Source of the DNA: Atriophallophorus winterbourni
Taxonomy: Eukaryota; Platyhelminthes; Trematoda; Plagiorchiida; Microphallidae
Assembly: GCA_013407085.1 (NCBI GenBank)
Contig: JACCGJ010000597.1
Span: 1-64,000, forward strand
Reading direction: 5' to 3'
Length of the DNA: 64,000 bases
Positions 13,601 through 20,914 of this stretch are shown piece by piece. The notes beneath the pieces were generated by a model. That model was not told the DNA's origin, did not search any database, and saw only the letters and a program-made list of their open reading frames with translations. The number at the start of each line of letters is the position of its first letter. The first letter of the stretch is position 1. Both the position numbers and the translations under genes were made by a program.

Positions 13601-15483
13601 AAAGAGCACAGCTGCATTTGTTAATTCGCCTGTCTACGATGTGTTCAAGATGCGATGGATGTTTCGAAAATGAATGTCATTCAGCCTCCGTTCGTGTCTT
13701 GCGTAGATGTTTAAGGTGTAGGCCACCGGGTAGTATCTCGCTTACGTTCAACGATGATGACAATGTTGCAAACGCTAAATACGAACGCTACCATCGAAAG
13801 CTGCACTTCTGAACCCGCTTCGCAAGGTTTCACTGCGGTACAGTAAATCATGGACTACGAAAGCGTATCTTGTCAAATGTGTTAAGACCCATTTCATCAA
13901 CACACCCCTGAACCCAGTAAATGAAATTTGATTTGTTTCAGTTGATTGCGATTAGACATCAGCCTAGATTGTCTACTCTTCGTCGGTATAAACACAGTAC
14001 CCTACCGTTCCACTCTTCAAAGCAAATATAACGTAGTTGAGACTTTTTTAAAGCTTGTTATTGGCAAGTGATATCAAAATATTTCTAATTTCGATAATAA
14101 TGCCAATTAGCAAGCTCGCAAAAACACTGAGGATCTAAAACTTTTATTTTTAGAATAGTACCCAAAGTCTCTGACGGTACGGCACTTTGTCTGGATCAGA
14201 CTTGTGTTTTTATACCATACCATACCCAAAGACTATCGCTAGACACGGAGATTGATAAGCGGATTGGCAGAGCAGTTGTCATCCTGTGTTGTGTGAACTC
14301 TCGTGTCTTGGGCAACCGCAAGTTGGTAGTAAAGACAAAGAAGATGATATACAGTGCGTGCTTTAATTTACGGCAGCGAGACCTGGACCATTCACGCATT
14401 TGCGGTACAAAACGTTTGCAAAAGAGATATGAAATCTTTCGGCATTGACCCTACGAGTTGGGAACAACATGCTTTTGATAGCTCACTTTGGGGGCACTCT
14501 GTAGAGCGTCATGCCTAAGCTGAGGAAGAGCAGATGCAGCTCTTGGCTGCTGAACGTAGACCACTCCCAAATCGGACTGCTTAATCAATTTAACAGCTGC
14601 GGAGCATGAAAGCATCATGCGCTTGTGATGTAAATCCATGGTCGATATCGACTGAAGGAGGCCAGCAATAATCCAAAGATTGATGTCCATTACGAGGTAG
14701 TAATACTACTAATTATCGCAAGCCAAACACACCCATGGAATGAAATTTTAAATAGAGGATAAAGAATTTGTAGAAGAGTAAGAATGGACACGATAAGATT
14801 AAGTGCCTACATCTTGAATGAAACATGGATTAAAGCAAGAAATCTTAACATCGGGAACTTTCGTGTGGCGTTCACTGCATTTAGCATAACCAACATTCTT
14901 CGGCCTATTAGTGAGAACAAATATATTGATGGCTACACCAGAAAGTGAATTACAGAAAAGTAGTCTAAGTGGGTACGGTAAGATGCAAAAAACAGTCAGT
15001 CATAATATTTGAATTTATACCGAAATACTTGTACAGTTTGTGAATCGTTAAACCAAAACTTACGGATTTGATAAAATCTCTGATGCTAAGGTTTTCCATG
15101 CTATGCTTTATTTTTTCTTCGTCCAAAACCAGTACATGAGCACGACTCCTGCAAAGTTCTATCACAACGAAGTCGGGAAGAACCAGTTTCATCACCTGAA
15201 CCCGAATGTGTAAATATAATAAACGAACCTTAACCACATCTTCTACACTTTCATCACTAAAATGTGCCGTTCCGATCAGATAGACCGTCGCGCCATTGGC
15301 GCATTTTAGAACGCTAACTGTTTCCGGAAGATTTAGTGGTTGATTTCTCGTGGCAAGTACATGATCGACATTGGCCTTTATAGCCTCATCGAGAGCTTTT
15401 CTTTCTTCATCGGTTAAACTCGCGGTTTCGCTTTCATAGTCGAACCCATTTGTTGTTGGTTCTTCTTCTTCAGTTATGGACAT
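4606..15483 (-). CDS. TRABD: TraB domain-containing protein, complete six-exon gene
   Basis: Exons read on the minus strand: 15483-15229, 15195-15064, 12652-12542, 9596-9457, 7092-6655, 4747-4606 (stop). All junctions are GT-AG, phases close, and the product is about 405 residues (human TRABD about 376). Visible family motifs: GTAHFSDES (residues 71-79, the GxxH motif), VIELC (96-100), LGMAPGGEF (152-160), LGDRP (177-181), DERDMYLT, and GIGH (335-338). The family, TraB/PrgY/GumN-like and distantly related to Tiki proteases, has these Gly-His and Glu motifs as its presumed active site. The last exon encodes a hydrophobic Gly-rich segment (about 376-398), a likely C-terminal membrane anchor. 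Between the DERD and GIGH motifs there is an acidic, Cys-containing insert some 45 residues longer than in vertebrates. The biochemical role is not established. Confidence 0.93.
4998..5352 (+). repeat. SINE-like repeat, full copy with duplicated right module
   Basis: Head module (GATGTGCAATCGTGC, then a GTAGTGAGCTGC box) from about 5008, followed by two tandem right modules (about 5145-5243 and 5248-5352). Each right module contains GGGCAACCTGACAGTATC or a close variant, a GCACTTTGCCTGGATCAG box and an end in TTTCATACCATA. It lies in the last TRABD intron, antisense to the gene. Confidence 0.8.
5668..5762 (-). repeat. SINE-like repeat, right module
   Basis: Reverse-complement copy of the same right module (AAGCACAAGCCTGATCCAGG ... 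CCTAGACAGATAT), in TRABD intron 5. Confidence 0.8.
6145..6247 (+). repeat. Decayed SINE-like right module
   Basis: Starts CATATCTGTC and keeps the spacing and parts of the AGTATC/CCCACG/GCACTTTGCC blocks, but is heavily mutated. It is an older copy of the family. Confidence 0.45.
6411..6633 (-). repeat. SINE-like repeat, full copy
   Basis: Right module 6411-6510 followed by the head module (AGCTCACTACCGGTGGC, ending GATTGCACATCCG). Its head end lies only 22 bp downstream of the TRABD exon 5 splice donor. Confidence 0.82.
8656..8834 (+). repeat. Short hammerhead-bearing repeat flanked by 21-bp direct repeats
   Basis: A perfect 21-bp direct repeat (starting GCATACAAGTATAAC) occurs at 8656-8676 and 8814-8834. 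The 137 bp between contain the blocks CACTGTTTCAAGGCTCACTG, GATCTTACTGTCTCCAC, a hammerhead-like core and GATGTGAGCAACACAATAC. Related blocks recur at 9747-9860 (minus), 12337-12450, 56290-56390 (minus) and 60225-60345. It could be a small retroelement with a target-site duplication, or 1.1 units of a tandem array. Confidence 0.6.
8716..8760 (+). ncRNA. Hammerhead ribozyme-like motif, copy A
   Basis: Type I layout: stem I CCAC (8718-8721) pairs with GTGG (8752-8755). Box 1 is CTGACGA (8722-8728; canonical CTGATGA, one change). Stem II is GGC/GCC around AAACA. Then GAAA (8742-8745) and a minimal stem III ACC/GGT with no loop, and A at the expected cleavage position 8751. The ACCGGT stem III is palindromic, so activity might need a dimer. 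One core substitution suggests this copy is inactive. Confidence 0.55.
8859..8957 (+). repeat. SINE-like repeat, right module
   Basis: Well-preserved right module (CATATCTGTCTAGACCTGGG ... GCCAGGATCAGGTTTGTGC) in TRABD intron 4, 25 bp after the hammerhead-bearing repeat. Confidence 0.8.
9028..9138 (+). repeat. Dispersed repeat with GACGAAGCTTCTG block
   Basis: About 110 bp matching 59752-59865 in order: CGTACCGACACC, TGACGAAGCTTCTG, GCAAAACGTTA, AAACTGC, TTCGTTATAAA and GATCGGTCAC. It is not part of any ORF I recognise and is probably the 3' end of an unidentified transposon. Confidence 0.6.
9765..9803 (-). ncRNA. Hammerhead-like motif, decayed copy C
   Basis: On the minus strand: CCAC, CTAATGA (box 1 mutated), a stem II remnant, GAAACCGGTA. 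It sits in the sense direction of TRABD intron 3. The surrounding repeat spans about 9747-9860. A partial + strand copy (GAAACCGATTGTGGTGTG) follows at 9868-9916, so the two lie in inverted arrangement. Confidence 0.45.
9917..12336. other. TRABD intron 3, unannotated part
   Basis: Intronic sequence on the TRABD strand with only short chance ORFs on both strands. I see no exon, RNA gene or repeat I can name. Confidence 0.5.
12337..12450 (+). ncRNA. Hammerhead ribozyme-like motif, copy B with intact core
   Basis: Box 1 CTGATGA (12403-12409) is canonical. Stem II is GTGC/GCAT (three Watson-Crick pairs plus G-U) with loop CAACA. GAAA (12423-12426) is followed by CCGGTC, giving stem III ACC/GGT and C at cleavage position 12432. 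Upstream GGATCTTGATCGTACGGTCTCC matches the family. The weak point is stem I: CCAA against GTGA gives only two pairs, so this copy may be slow or dead even though the core is intact. It lies antisense in TRABD intron 3. Confidence 0.6.
13028..13258 (+). repeat. SINE-like repeat, full copy
   Basis: Head module (GTAATCGTACAACTC, GGTCACCGGTAGTGAGCTGC) and right module, ending in CTCATACATACATG. It is one of the clearest copies of the CATA-tailed end. It lies in TRABD intron 2. Confidence 0.82.
13455..13507 (+). repeat. SINE-like repeat, 3' fragment
   Basis: Only the last block, ACGGCACTTTGCCTGGATC through TTTCATACATACATAG. Confidence 0.7.
14166..14227 (+). repeat. SINE-like repeat, 3' fragment
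   Basis: GTCTCTGACGGTACGGCACT through TTTTATACCATACCATACC; the pentameric tail differs from the CATA tail of other copies. A LINE remnant follows directly. Confidence 0.65.
14228..14700 (+). mobile_element. LINE remnant (C-terminal RT region) plus dispersed repeat
   Basis: Shifted frames show the post-RT signature (a DKRIGRAV/VLGNRKLVVKTK stretch, then a Ser-Glu-Thr-Trp box derived from LLYGSETW). This is the C-terminal part of endonuclease-RT LINEs, probably the family at 1-1310. Bases 14599-14680 (GCGGAGCATGAAAGCATCAT onwards) recur at 49621-49701, so the repeat extends past the ORF. It is multiply broken. Confidence 0.6.
15196..15228 (-). other. 33-nt intron 1 of TRABD
   Basis: It starts GTTCG and ends TTCAG on the minus strand. 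Removing it joins DVVK directly to VMKLVLPDFVVIELC, which aligns without gaps to vertebrate TRABD. Kept in, it would insert 11 residues without a stop, so an ORF caller reads straight through it. Confidence 0.85.
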
Positions 15484-15810
15484 TACTGAAATTTAGACAG
15501 TCAAAGTGATGCTTTGATGTATGCAAACAAAACAATGTGATGATTTAACGGAATTATGAGATCAAGAAATCAGTCTATGTTGAATCACTAGCAGACACAT
15601 GCTTGCGACATTGCAAGGCAAACTGGAAAAGAAATTGTTTTGGTGGAGAACGATATATTCACATCGAAGATCAATCAAGTATTACTTTTAAAAATTTGCT
15701 ATCCTCATTATACTGGACGATTCAACCAATAGGGAACCGGGAGTAGGGTTCCTATCAGGTGAACGGTAAGAAAACGGTTGTACAGTTTTTCTTGAAAAAT
15801 TTGAACATAA

Positions 15811-15934
15811 ATATGTATGTATGTATGTATAATGTATGAAATCACAAGCTTGATCCAGGTAAAGTGCCGAAAAGTTGGAATTGGACTGCACGTGGGCTAA
15901 GATACTGTCAGGTTGCCCAGGCCTAGACAGATAA
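15811..15934 (-). repeat. SINE-like repeat with long tetranucleotide tail
   Basis: The right module in reverse orientation, preceded at its 3' end by TATGTATGTATGTATGTATA, the complement of a CATA tail. It shows that the tail is a simple repeat at the element end. It lies upstream of the TRABD start codon. Confidence 0.8.
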
Positions 15935-16140
15935 CATAAATGAGACCACAGTAAACTGGCTTTTGTCCTGGCAGAGTGTGTGGACAACAGTTCATTCTTT
16001 AACAACACTTAGAAATGAGCAATATTTGTATGCTTGCAATGCAGGTATACCTATACGGAGGCTCAGGCTACTTTAAACCGACTATGTAGTACCATACCAT
16101 CCCTTATTATGCACTTTGCATCTTCCAAATTTTTTATAGG

Positions 16141-16440
16141 ATGTTGATCGGAACGAAATTACGCAAAGCCTCAATAATAAGGAACCTGCGATTAAACTGT
16201 TTTGCCATTTTGGGTAGTTGCATTAATAGTACCGCGTATTTATATAAGGAGATTTCAGCTCGCATTTCAAAAGCTACAGTAGCTTTTCGTAACTTGGGTC
16301 ATCTGTGGTGTCAAAGAGGCTCGTTTCTTAAGCTCAAGGGCAGAGTCTATAAGGCTAAAGTTAGCCCAGTTTAACTGTACGGATGTGAGACTTTGACTCT
16401 AAAAAAGATATAAGAGGTCTGCATGTATTTGGAAACCGCT
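16141..16440 (+). mobile_element. RTE-like LINE remnant, C-terminal RT region
   Basis: The frame 16141-16374 contains ISKATVAFRNLGHLWCQRG and LKGRVYKAKV, followed after a stop by an LYGCET box: the conserved post-RT region of flatworm endonuclease-reverse transcriptases. The upstream RT core is missing and there are stops. It ends at or near a reversed SINE-like copy. Confidence 0.75.
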
Positions 16441-16484
16441 GTCTCTGCACCATCAGATACGTAACGCGACTATCCGCAATAATT

Positions 16485-16700
16485 ATGAAAGCACAAGCCT
16501 GATCCATGTTCCGCACAGTTAGAGATTGTACGTGGGCTAAAATACTGTCAGGTTGCCAAGACTTAAACAGATATGAGAAATAAAATAGAAATGGTAGTGA
16601 GACTCCAGTGTGTTTAAGCATGCAGCTCACTACCGGTGGCCAATCAATTTCGTAAGGTATTAGCCGCATAGCACAGCAGTACTGCACGATTGCACATCCG
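16485..16700 (-). repeat. SINE-like repeat, full copy
   Basis: Reverse copy with right module (GAAAGCACAAGCCTGATCC, internal deletion) and head module (AGCTCACTACCGGTGGCC ... GATTGCACATCCG). Confidence 0.8.
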
Positions 16701-16865
16701 CAATATAATCATTGGTAGCAATATAGATAACAAAAAACTAGTTAACATGCATATACTTTGCCGTATTGCCAGTGGGAAATGATTGTTTTCCTAACGAGGT
16801 TTTGTTTGCCACTTCTAACTCGAGATGTCGTCGTCGTAAAGGTGGCCAGACTCTGACTTGGCTCA

Positions 16866-17092
16866 CGGATGTGCAATCGTGCAACACTTCTGTGCAGTGC
16901 AGCTAACACCGTGCTAAATTGATATGCCACCGGTAGTGAGCTGCATACAAATATACGTTGAAGTCTCACTATCATTGCTATTTTCAATTTTCCATATCTC
17001 CCTAGACCTGGGCAACCGGACAGTATCTTAACCCACGTACAGTCTTTGACTGTGCCGCACTTTGCTTGTGATTTCACACACATACATACTTA
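16866..17092 (+). repeat. SINE-like repeat, full copy
   Basis: Head GATGTGCAATCGTGCAAC, GCCACCGGTAGTGAGCTGC, right module, tail TTTCACACACATACATACT. Its last ~35 bp are part of the 115-bp segment duplicated at 24719-24833. Confidence 0.82.
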
Positions 17093-17171
17093 GCTCACGC
17101 AGGTGAATGCTTTGGTTGTTAAACTAGCTGCAGTTCAGGTGAACGCGGGTTGAGGTACAAGAGATCAGAAT
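17057..17171 (+). repeat. Left copy of 115-bp direct repeat flanking the retroelement palindrome
   Basis: From GCACTTTGCTTGTGATTTCA to GAGATCAGAATG. The same segment returns at 24719-24833 with about three mismatches (for example GTGAATGC versus GTGAAGGC). The two copies bracket the whole inverted element pair. Confidence 0.85.
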
Positions 17172-17309
17172 GAGCAGCTACACGGTTAGAAGACAACGCC
17201 TGATTATAAGGCTTTAATCAACTAGAAAATTCCAGTAAATAAAGCTGCAAAAGTAGAGTGCAATAGATGAGACATGTGACAGTTATGATCAAAGTTTACG
17301 TATACAACA
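17166..17309 (-). repeat. LTR of the minus-strand Ty3/gypsy element, outer end truncated
   Basis: Matches the complete reverse LTR at 24556-24713 but lacks the first ~20 bp (TGTTGTAGAACAG part). It joins the flank within the shared string CAGAAT, a microhomology junction. On the minus strand the LTR begins TGTTGTATACG right after a purine-rich tract. Confidence 0.8.
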
Positions 17310-20300
17310 TGACATTCTACCCAGCCGTCAAACCTCTGGCGTTCGAAGATTATATTGTCTAACTCTTTGTTGCTGAAATATCAATTGATCCACGTTACAT
17401 CTCGGTGTCGCGTCTGAATTCTCGACCGGTTCGTTCGATGTAGTGTGATTGTGGGATGTAACTTCTAATGAGTGAGGTGTCTCATTCATTGGACTAAGAT
17501 GACGAAGTGACACCGTCTCCTCACGACCGTCAGACAAACGAATGTGGGCGTACTGGGGATTACTTTCTAACAGTTCAACTTCTTCTGCGATCGGTTCAGA
17601 CTTTGATGTACTCGTATTTCTTCGGTACAGTATTGGTCCAGGCTCCATGAGCCAATGAGGAAGAGTAGTGCCGACAGGGGACTTGCGATTGTGTTTAAAC
17701 ATGCGCTCGTGAGGTGTTTCATTGGTGGCAGTGCATAGAAGTGATCGGATTGCGTGCAATGCATCAGGAAGCACATATTCCCAATGTTCTACAGATAAGC
17801 TCCTTTCTCGCAAACACAAAGATGTTGTTTTCCACAGGGTACTATTCAAGCGCTCCACTTGCCCATTACCCTGAGGGTTGTATGATGTAGTTCGACTCGT
17901 CGCTATGCCTCGAGAATGCAGAAAGGATTTGAGTTCTGTAGACATGAACGATGAACCACGATCAGAGTGCACATAAGATGGCATACCGAATACAGAAAAC
18001 AGTTCAATTAGTTGGGAAATAACAGTAGAGCTGGAGATATCGGGACATGGAAAAACGAACGGAAAACGAGAAAATTCACAACAATTGTTAATAAATAACG
18101 ATTTTTGGTTGTAGAAGGGATCGGTCCTTTAAAATCCATGCTCAAACGTTCGAATGGATGGGTTGCTTTGATTAGAGGTTCATTGTATGGATGGAAAAAC
18201 TTGGGTTTTAATTGTGAGCAAACAGCGCACTGTCGAATAACTGTTTTTACATCCTCGAGAGAAAAAGGCAAATTTTTCGAACGGATAAAATGGAATGTTC
18301 GAGTAATTCCGGGGTGGCACAAACAGCAATGAATTGTCCTTAATTCGGATAATGAGTGAACATTCGCACAGAAAGCACGAGATAAAGTATCGGCCACGAT
18401 ATTTTCAGCACCTGGTCGGTATATTATGTCATACGAGTATTGCGAAAGTTCAATACGCCAACACTGGATTTTATCATTTTTGATTCTGCTGGCCACTTTA
18501 TTATCGAACATGAAAGCAACTGATCTTTGATCAGTAATCAGTTTAAAATGATAACCGAGAAGATAATGTTTCCATTTACGTATCGCTTCGACAATGGCGC
18601 AAGCTTCTTTCTCAACAGCTGGATGATTGCGTTCGCTGGGGGATAAAGTTCGAGAAAAAATGCAACCGGTCGTCCGCTTTGATTGAGTGTAGCAGAGATT
18701 GCTACGTCGGAAGCATCGGTTTCAACTACCAGGGGCACGTTGGAGTCAATCGAGAAAAGTGATGCTTGGACCAGTTCGGCCTTTAAGGTTTCATACGATG
18801 CTAAGGCTTCGCCTGAAAGTGGAAAAGATTTGTTCTGAACTAGTGGATGTATCTTATCAGAAAATCTAGAAAACCACTGTGAGTAATATGCGAACATTCC
18901 AATAATCCTCTGTTGTGCTTTCAGATCACATGGCGGCGGAAGTTTCAGTAGAGCTTCGAAGCGATCTGGGTCTGGTTTGACATTACCAGCAGATACTTCA
19001 TAGCCCAACAACTTGATTTGCCTGACCGAGAAAATACATTTGGTGCGATTTAGAGTCAGACCGTATTTTTCAACGACTTGTAGAAATTTGTTGAGGTTGA
19101 CTTCGTGCTCCTTTTCGTCTCGCCCACATATAGTAATGTTATCAACGTAAACGAACGTTCCTTGAAGAGATTCGTCACGAATTAATTCATCCATGGCACG
19201 TTGAAAACAGGCAACCCCGTTGGTTACCCCGAAAGGGATACGCCGGAATTGATACAAATTGCCACAAGCCTCAAATGCCGTATAGAGTCGGTCATTTCGC
19301 TTTATTGGAACCTGGTGATATGCACTTTGTAAATCAAGTGCACTGAAGACCGCGAATTGTGAAATTTTTTCAATCAAGTCGTCGATTCTCGGCAAAGGGT
19401 ACGCATCTAATAAAGTATACCGATTGATTGTCTGGCTGTAGTCAACAACCATGCGCTTTTTGTGTTTTTCATTCGTTGTCACCAGAACCTGTGCTCGCCA
19501 AGGTGATTGGGAGGGTTCGATTATATCATCATTGAGTAGTTTCGTGATTTCTGAACGAATAAAGAGTTCATCATCGTGACTATGTCTTCTTGACTTTGTA
19601 GATAAAGGACGACAATCTCGTTGTAAGTGAGTGAAAAGTGATGTTGGCGGTAGCAGGGCGACCGACAAACTACAGAGAGAGAATGGTGGTTTCATTCCTT
19701 CAAACGGTATTTCGACTGATCGATGGCGTTGAAGAAAGTCGTGTCCTAGCAAAACATCGGCGCATAGATTTGGAAGAATAGATAGTTTTATGTTTTGGTA
19801 GACGTCATTTTTATGTACGAGGACACAAAGCAATGGCCTTTCGTTTGGCTCAGCATGGAAGTAGAAGCCAATATGATTTGATTAGTAGATTCGAGGACGG
19901 GCCAGCGATTTTGTTGCACGATTGTTTCAGAAACGAAGTTTTCAGAGCTTCCGGTATCGACTAAAGCTTGTAGAGGTACACCATTGACAATTATTTGAGT
20001 AACTGCTTTGGCAAGACTGGTTGGGGCTGCAGCTGTAGTTATGGCAGAAGAAAGAAAAGGAGTAGCAAAAGACGCATGTTTCGATTTGTCACTCGAACGG
20101 CATACTTTGTGGAAATGTCCTTTTTTCCACAAGACTTACATAGAGCATCTTTCGCAGGACACTTATAGCGCGGATGACGATCGTATCCACAAAAGAAACA
20201 ATTCGTACGAGCTGCCGCCACAGTTGCCTCTGGATTATCATGATTTCGAGCAACGGTAGAATAGGTTGATTCAACAACGGCTGCACCGTAGGAACTGAGA

Positions 20301-20852
20301 ACAGATTGGGTAAATGAAACCGCCTGTTGTTGAGCGAGATCAAGTGCTTTCGCCTGATTAAAAGCGGATTTCACATCAAGTGATTTATGCTCTAATAATC
20401 TTTGACGAATAGAGCTGGAAATTAGTCCGCTTATGAAAGCGTCACGAATAGCGTCTTCTTGATTCTGCCCCGCGCTAACAGCTTTAAAATTACAATCCTT
20501 TGCCAAATTACGGAGCTTCTGCACGAACTGTTCGAGACTTTCAGTTTGGGATTGTTTACAAGTAGCAAGTAAATGGCGTGAAAATATTTCATTCTTAGGT
20601 TGAACGTATAATGAGTGCAAAGCAGATATGGCGGTTTCATAATCGGTGTATCCAGAAATGAGTTTGTAGACGGAGGGAGACAGGAAGTGGATAAGAGTTT
20701 TCAATTTATCAGGGTTCAATGATTGAATTATGTCGAGGAAGTTCGTGAACGTTAAAAACCAGTGTTCCCAAGATTCAGTAGCATCGCAGGAATTCGGATC
20801 AGTATCGAATCGTTCAGCGCGAAGAAGACGGTCGATTTTCTAGTTGATTAAA
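17310..20852 (-). mobile_element. Ty3/gypsy LTR retrotransposon, minus-strand arm of the palindrome
   Basis: Reading right to left: gag (20836 to about 20040) with two CCHC-type zinc knuckles, protease (DTGSS, near 19960), reverse transcriptase (19833-18538, catalytic box YVDN at 19138-19149), RNase H end with a VADTLSR box and the integrase HHCC finger (18511-18008), integrase core and C-terminus (17984-17328). The gag start codon is ATC instead of ATG. Frame breaks occur at the gag/pol overlap, between RT and RNase H, and inside integrase; the last also has a 1-bp loss relative to the plus arm. It is therefore not coding-competent as it stands. Family resemblance is to K02A2.6-type Ty3/gypsy elements. 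Confidence 0.93.
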
Positions 20853-20914
20853 TTGTTGTAGAACAGAATGAATAAGCAGCCACATGGTTAGAAGACAACG
20901 CCTGATTGTAAGGC
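20853..20914 (-). repeat. 62-bp palindrome loop (3' part of an LTR)
   Basis: The non-palindromic centre equals the last ~61 bp of the LTR in minus orientation (TGTTGTAGAACAGAATGAAT on the plus strand at its left end). It is bordered by TTTTCTAGTTGATTAAA (20836-20852) and its exact complement (20915-20931). It serves as the downstream half of the 5' LTR of the minus-strand element only. Confidence 0.85.

Noticed and set aside
14965..15483. Single 172-codon open frame as one exon
   Set aside because: It reads through a 33-nt intron and past a GTAAGT donor; homology to TRABD requires splicing at both places.
20008..20259. Small ORFs antisense to gag in both arms
   Set aside because: Shadow frames opposite the retroelement coding strand.
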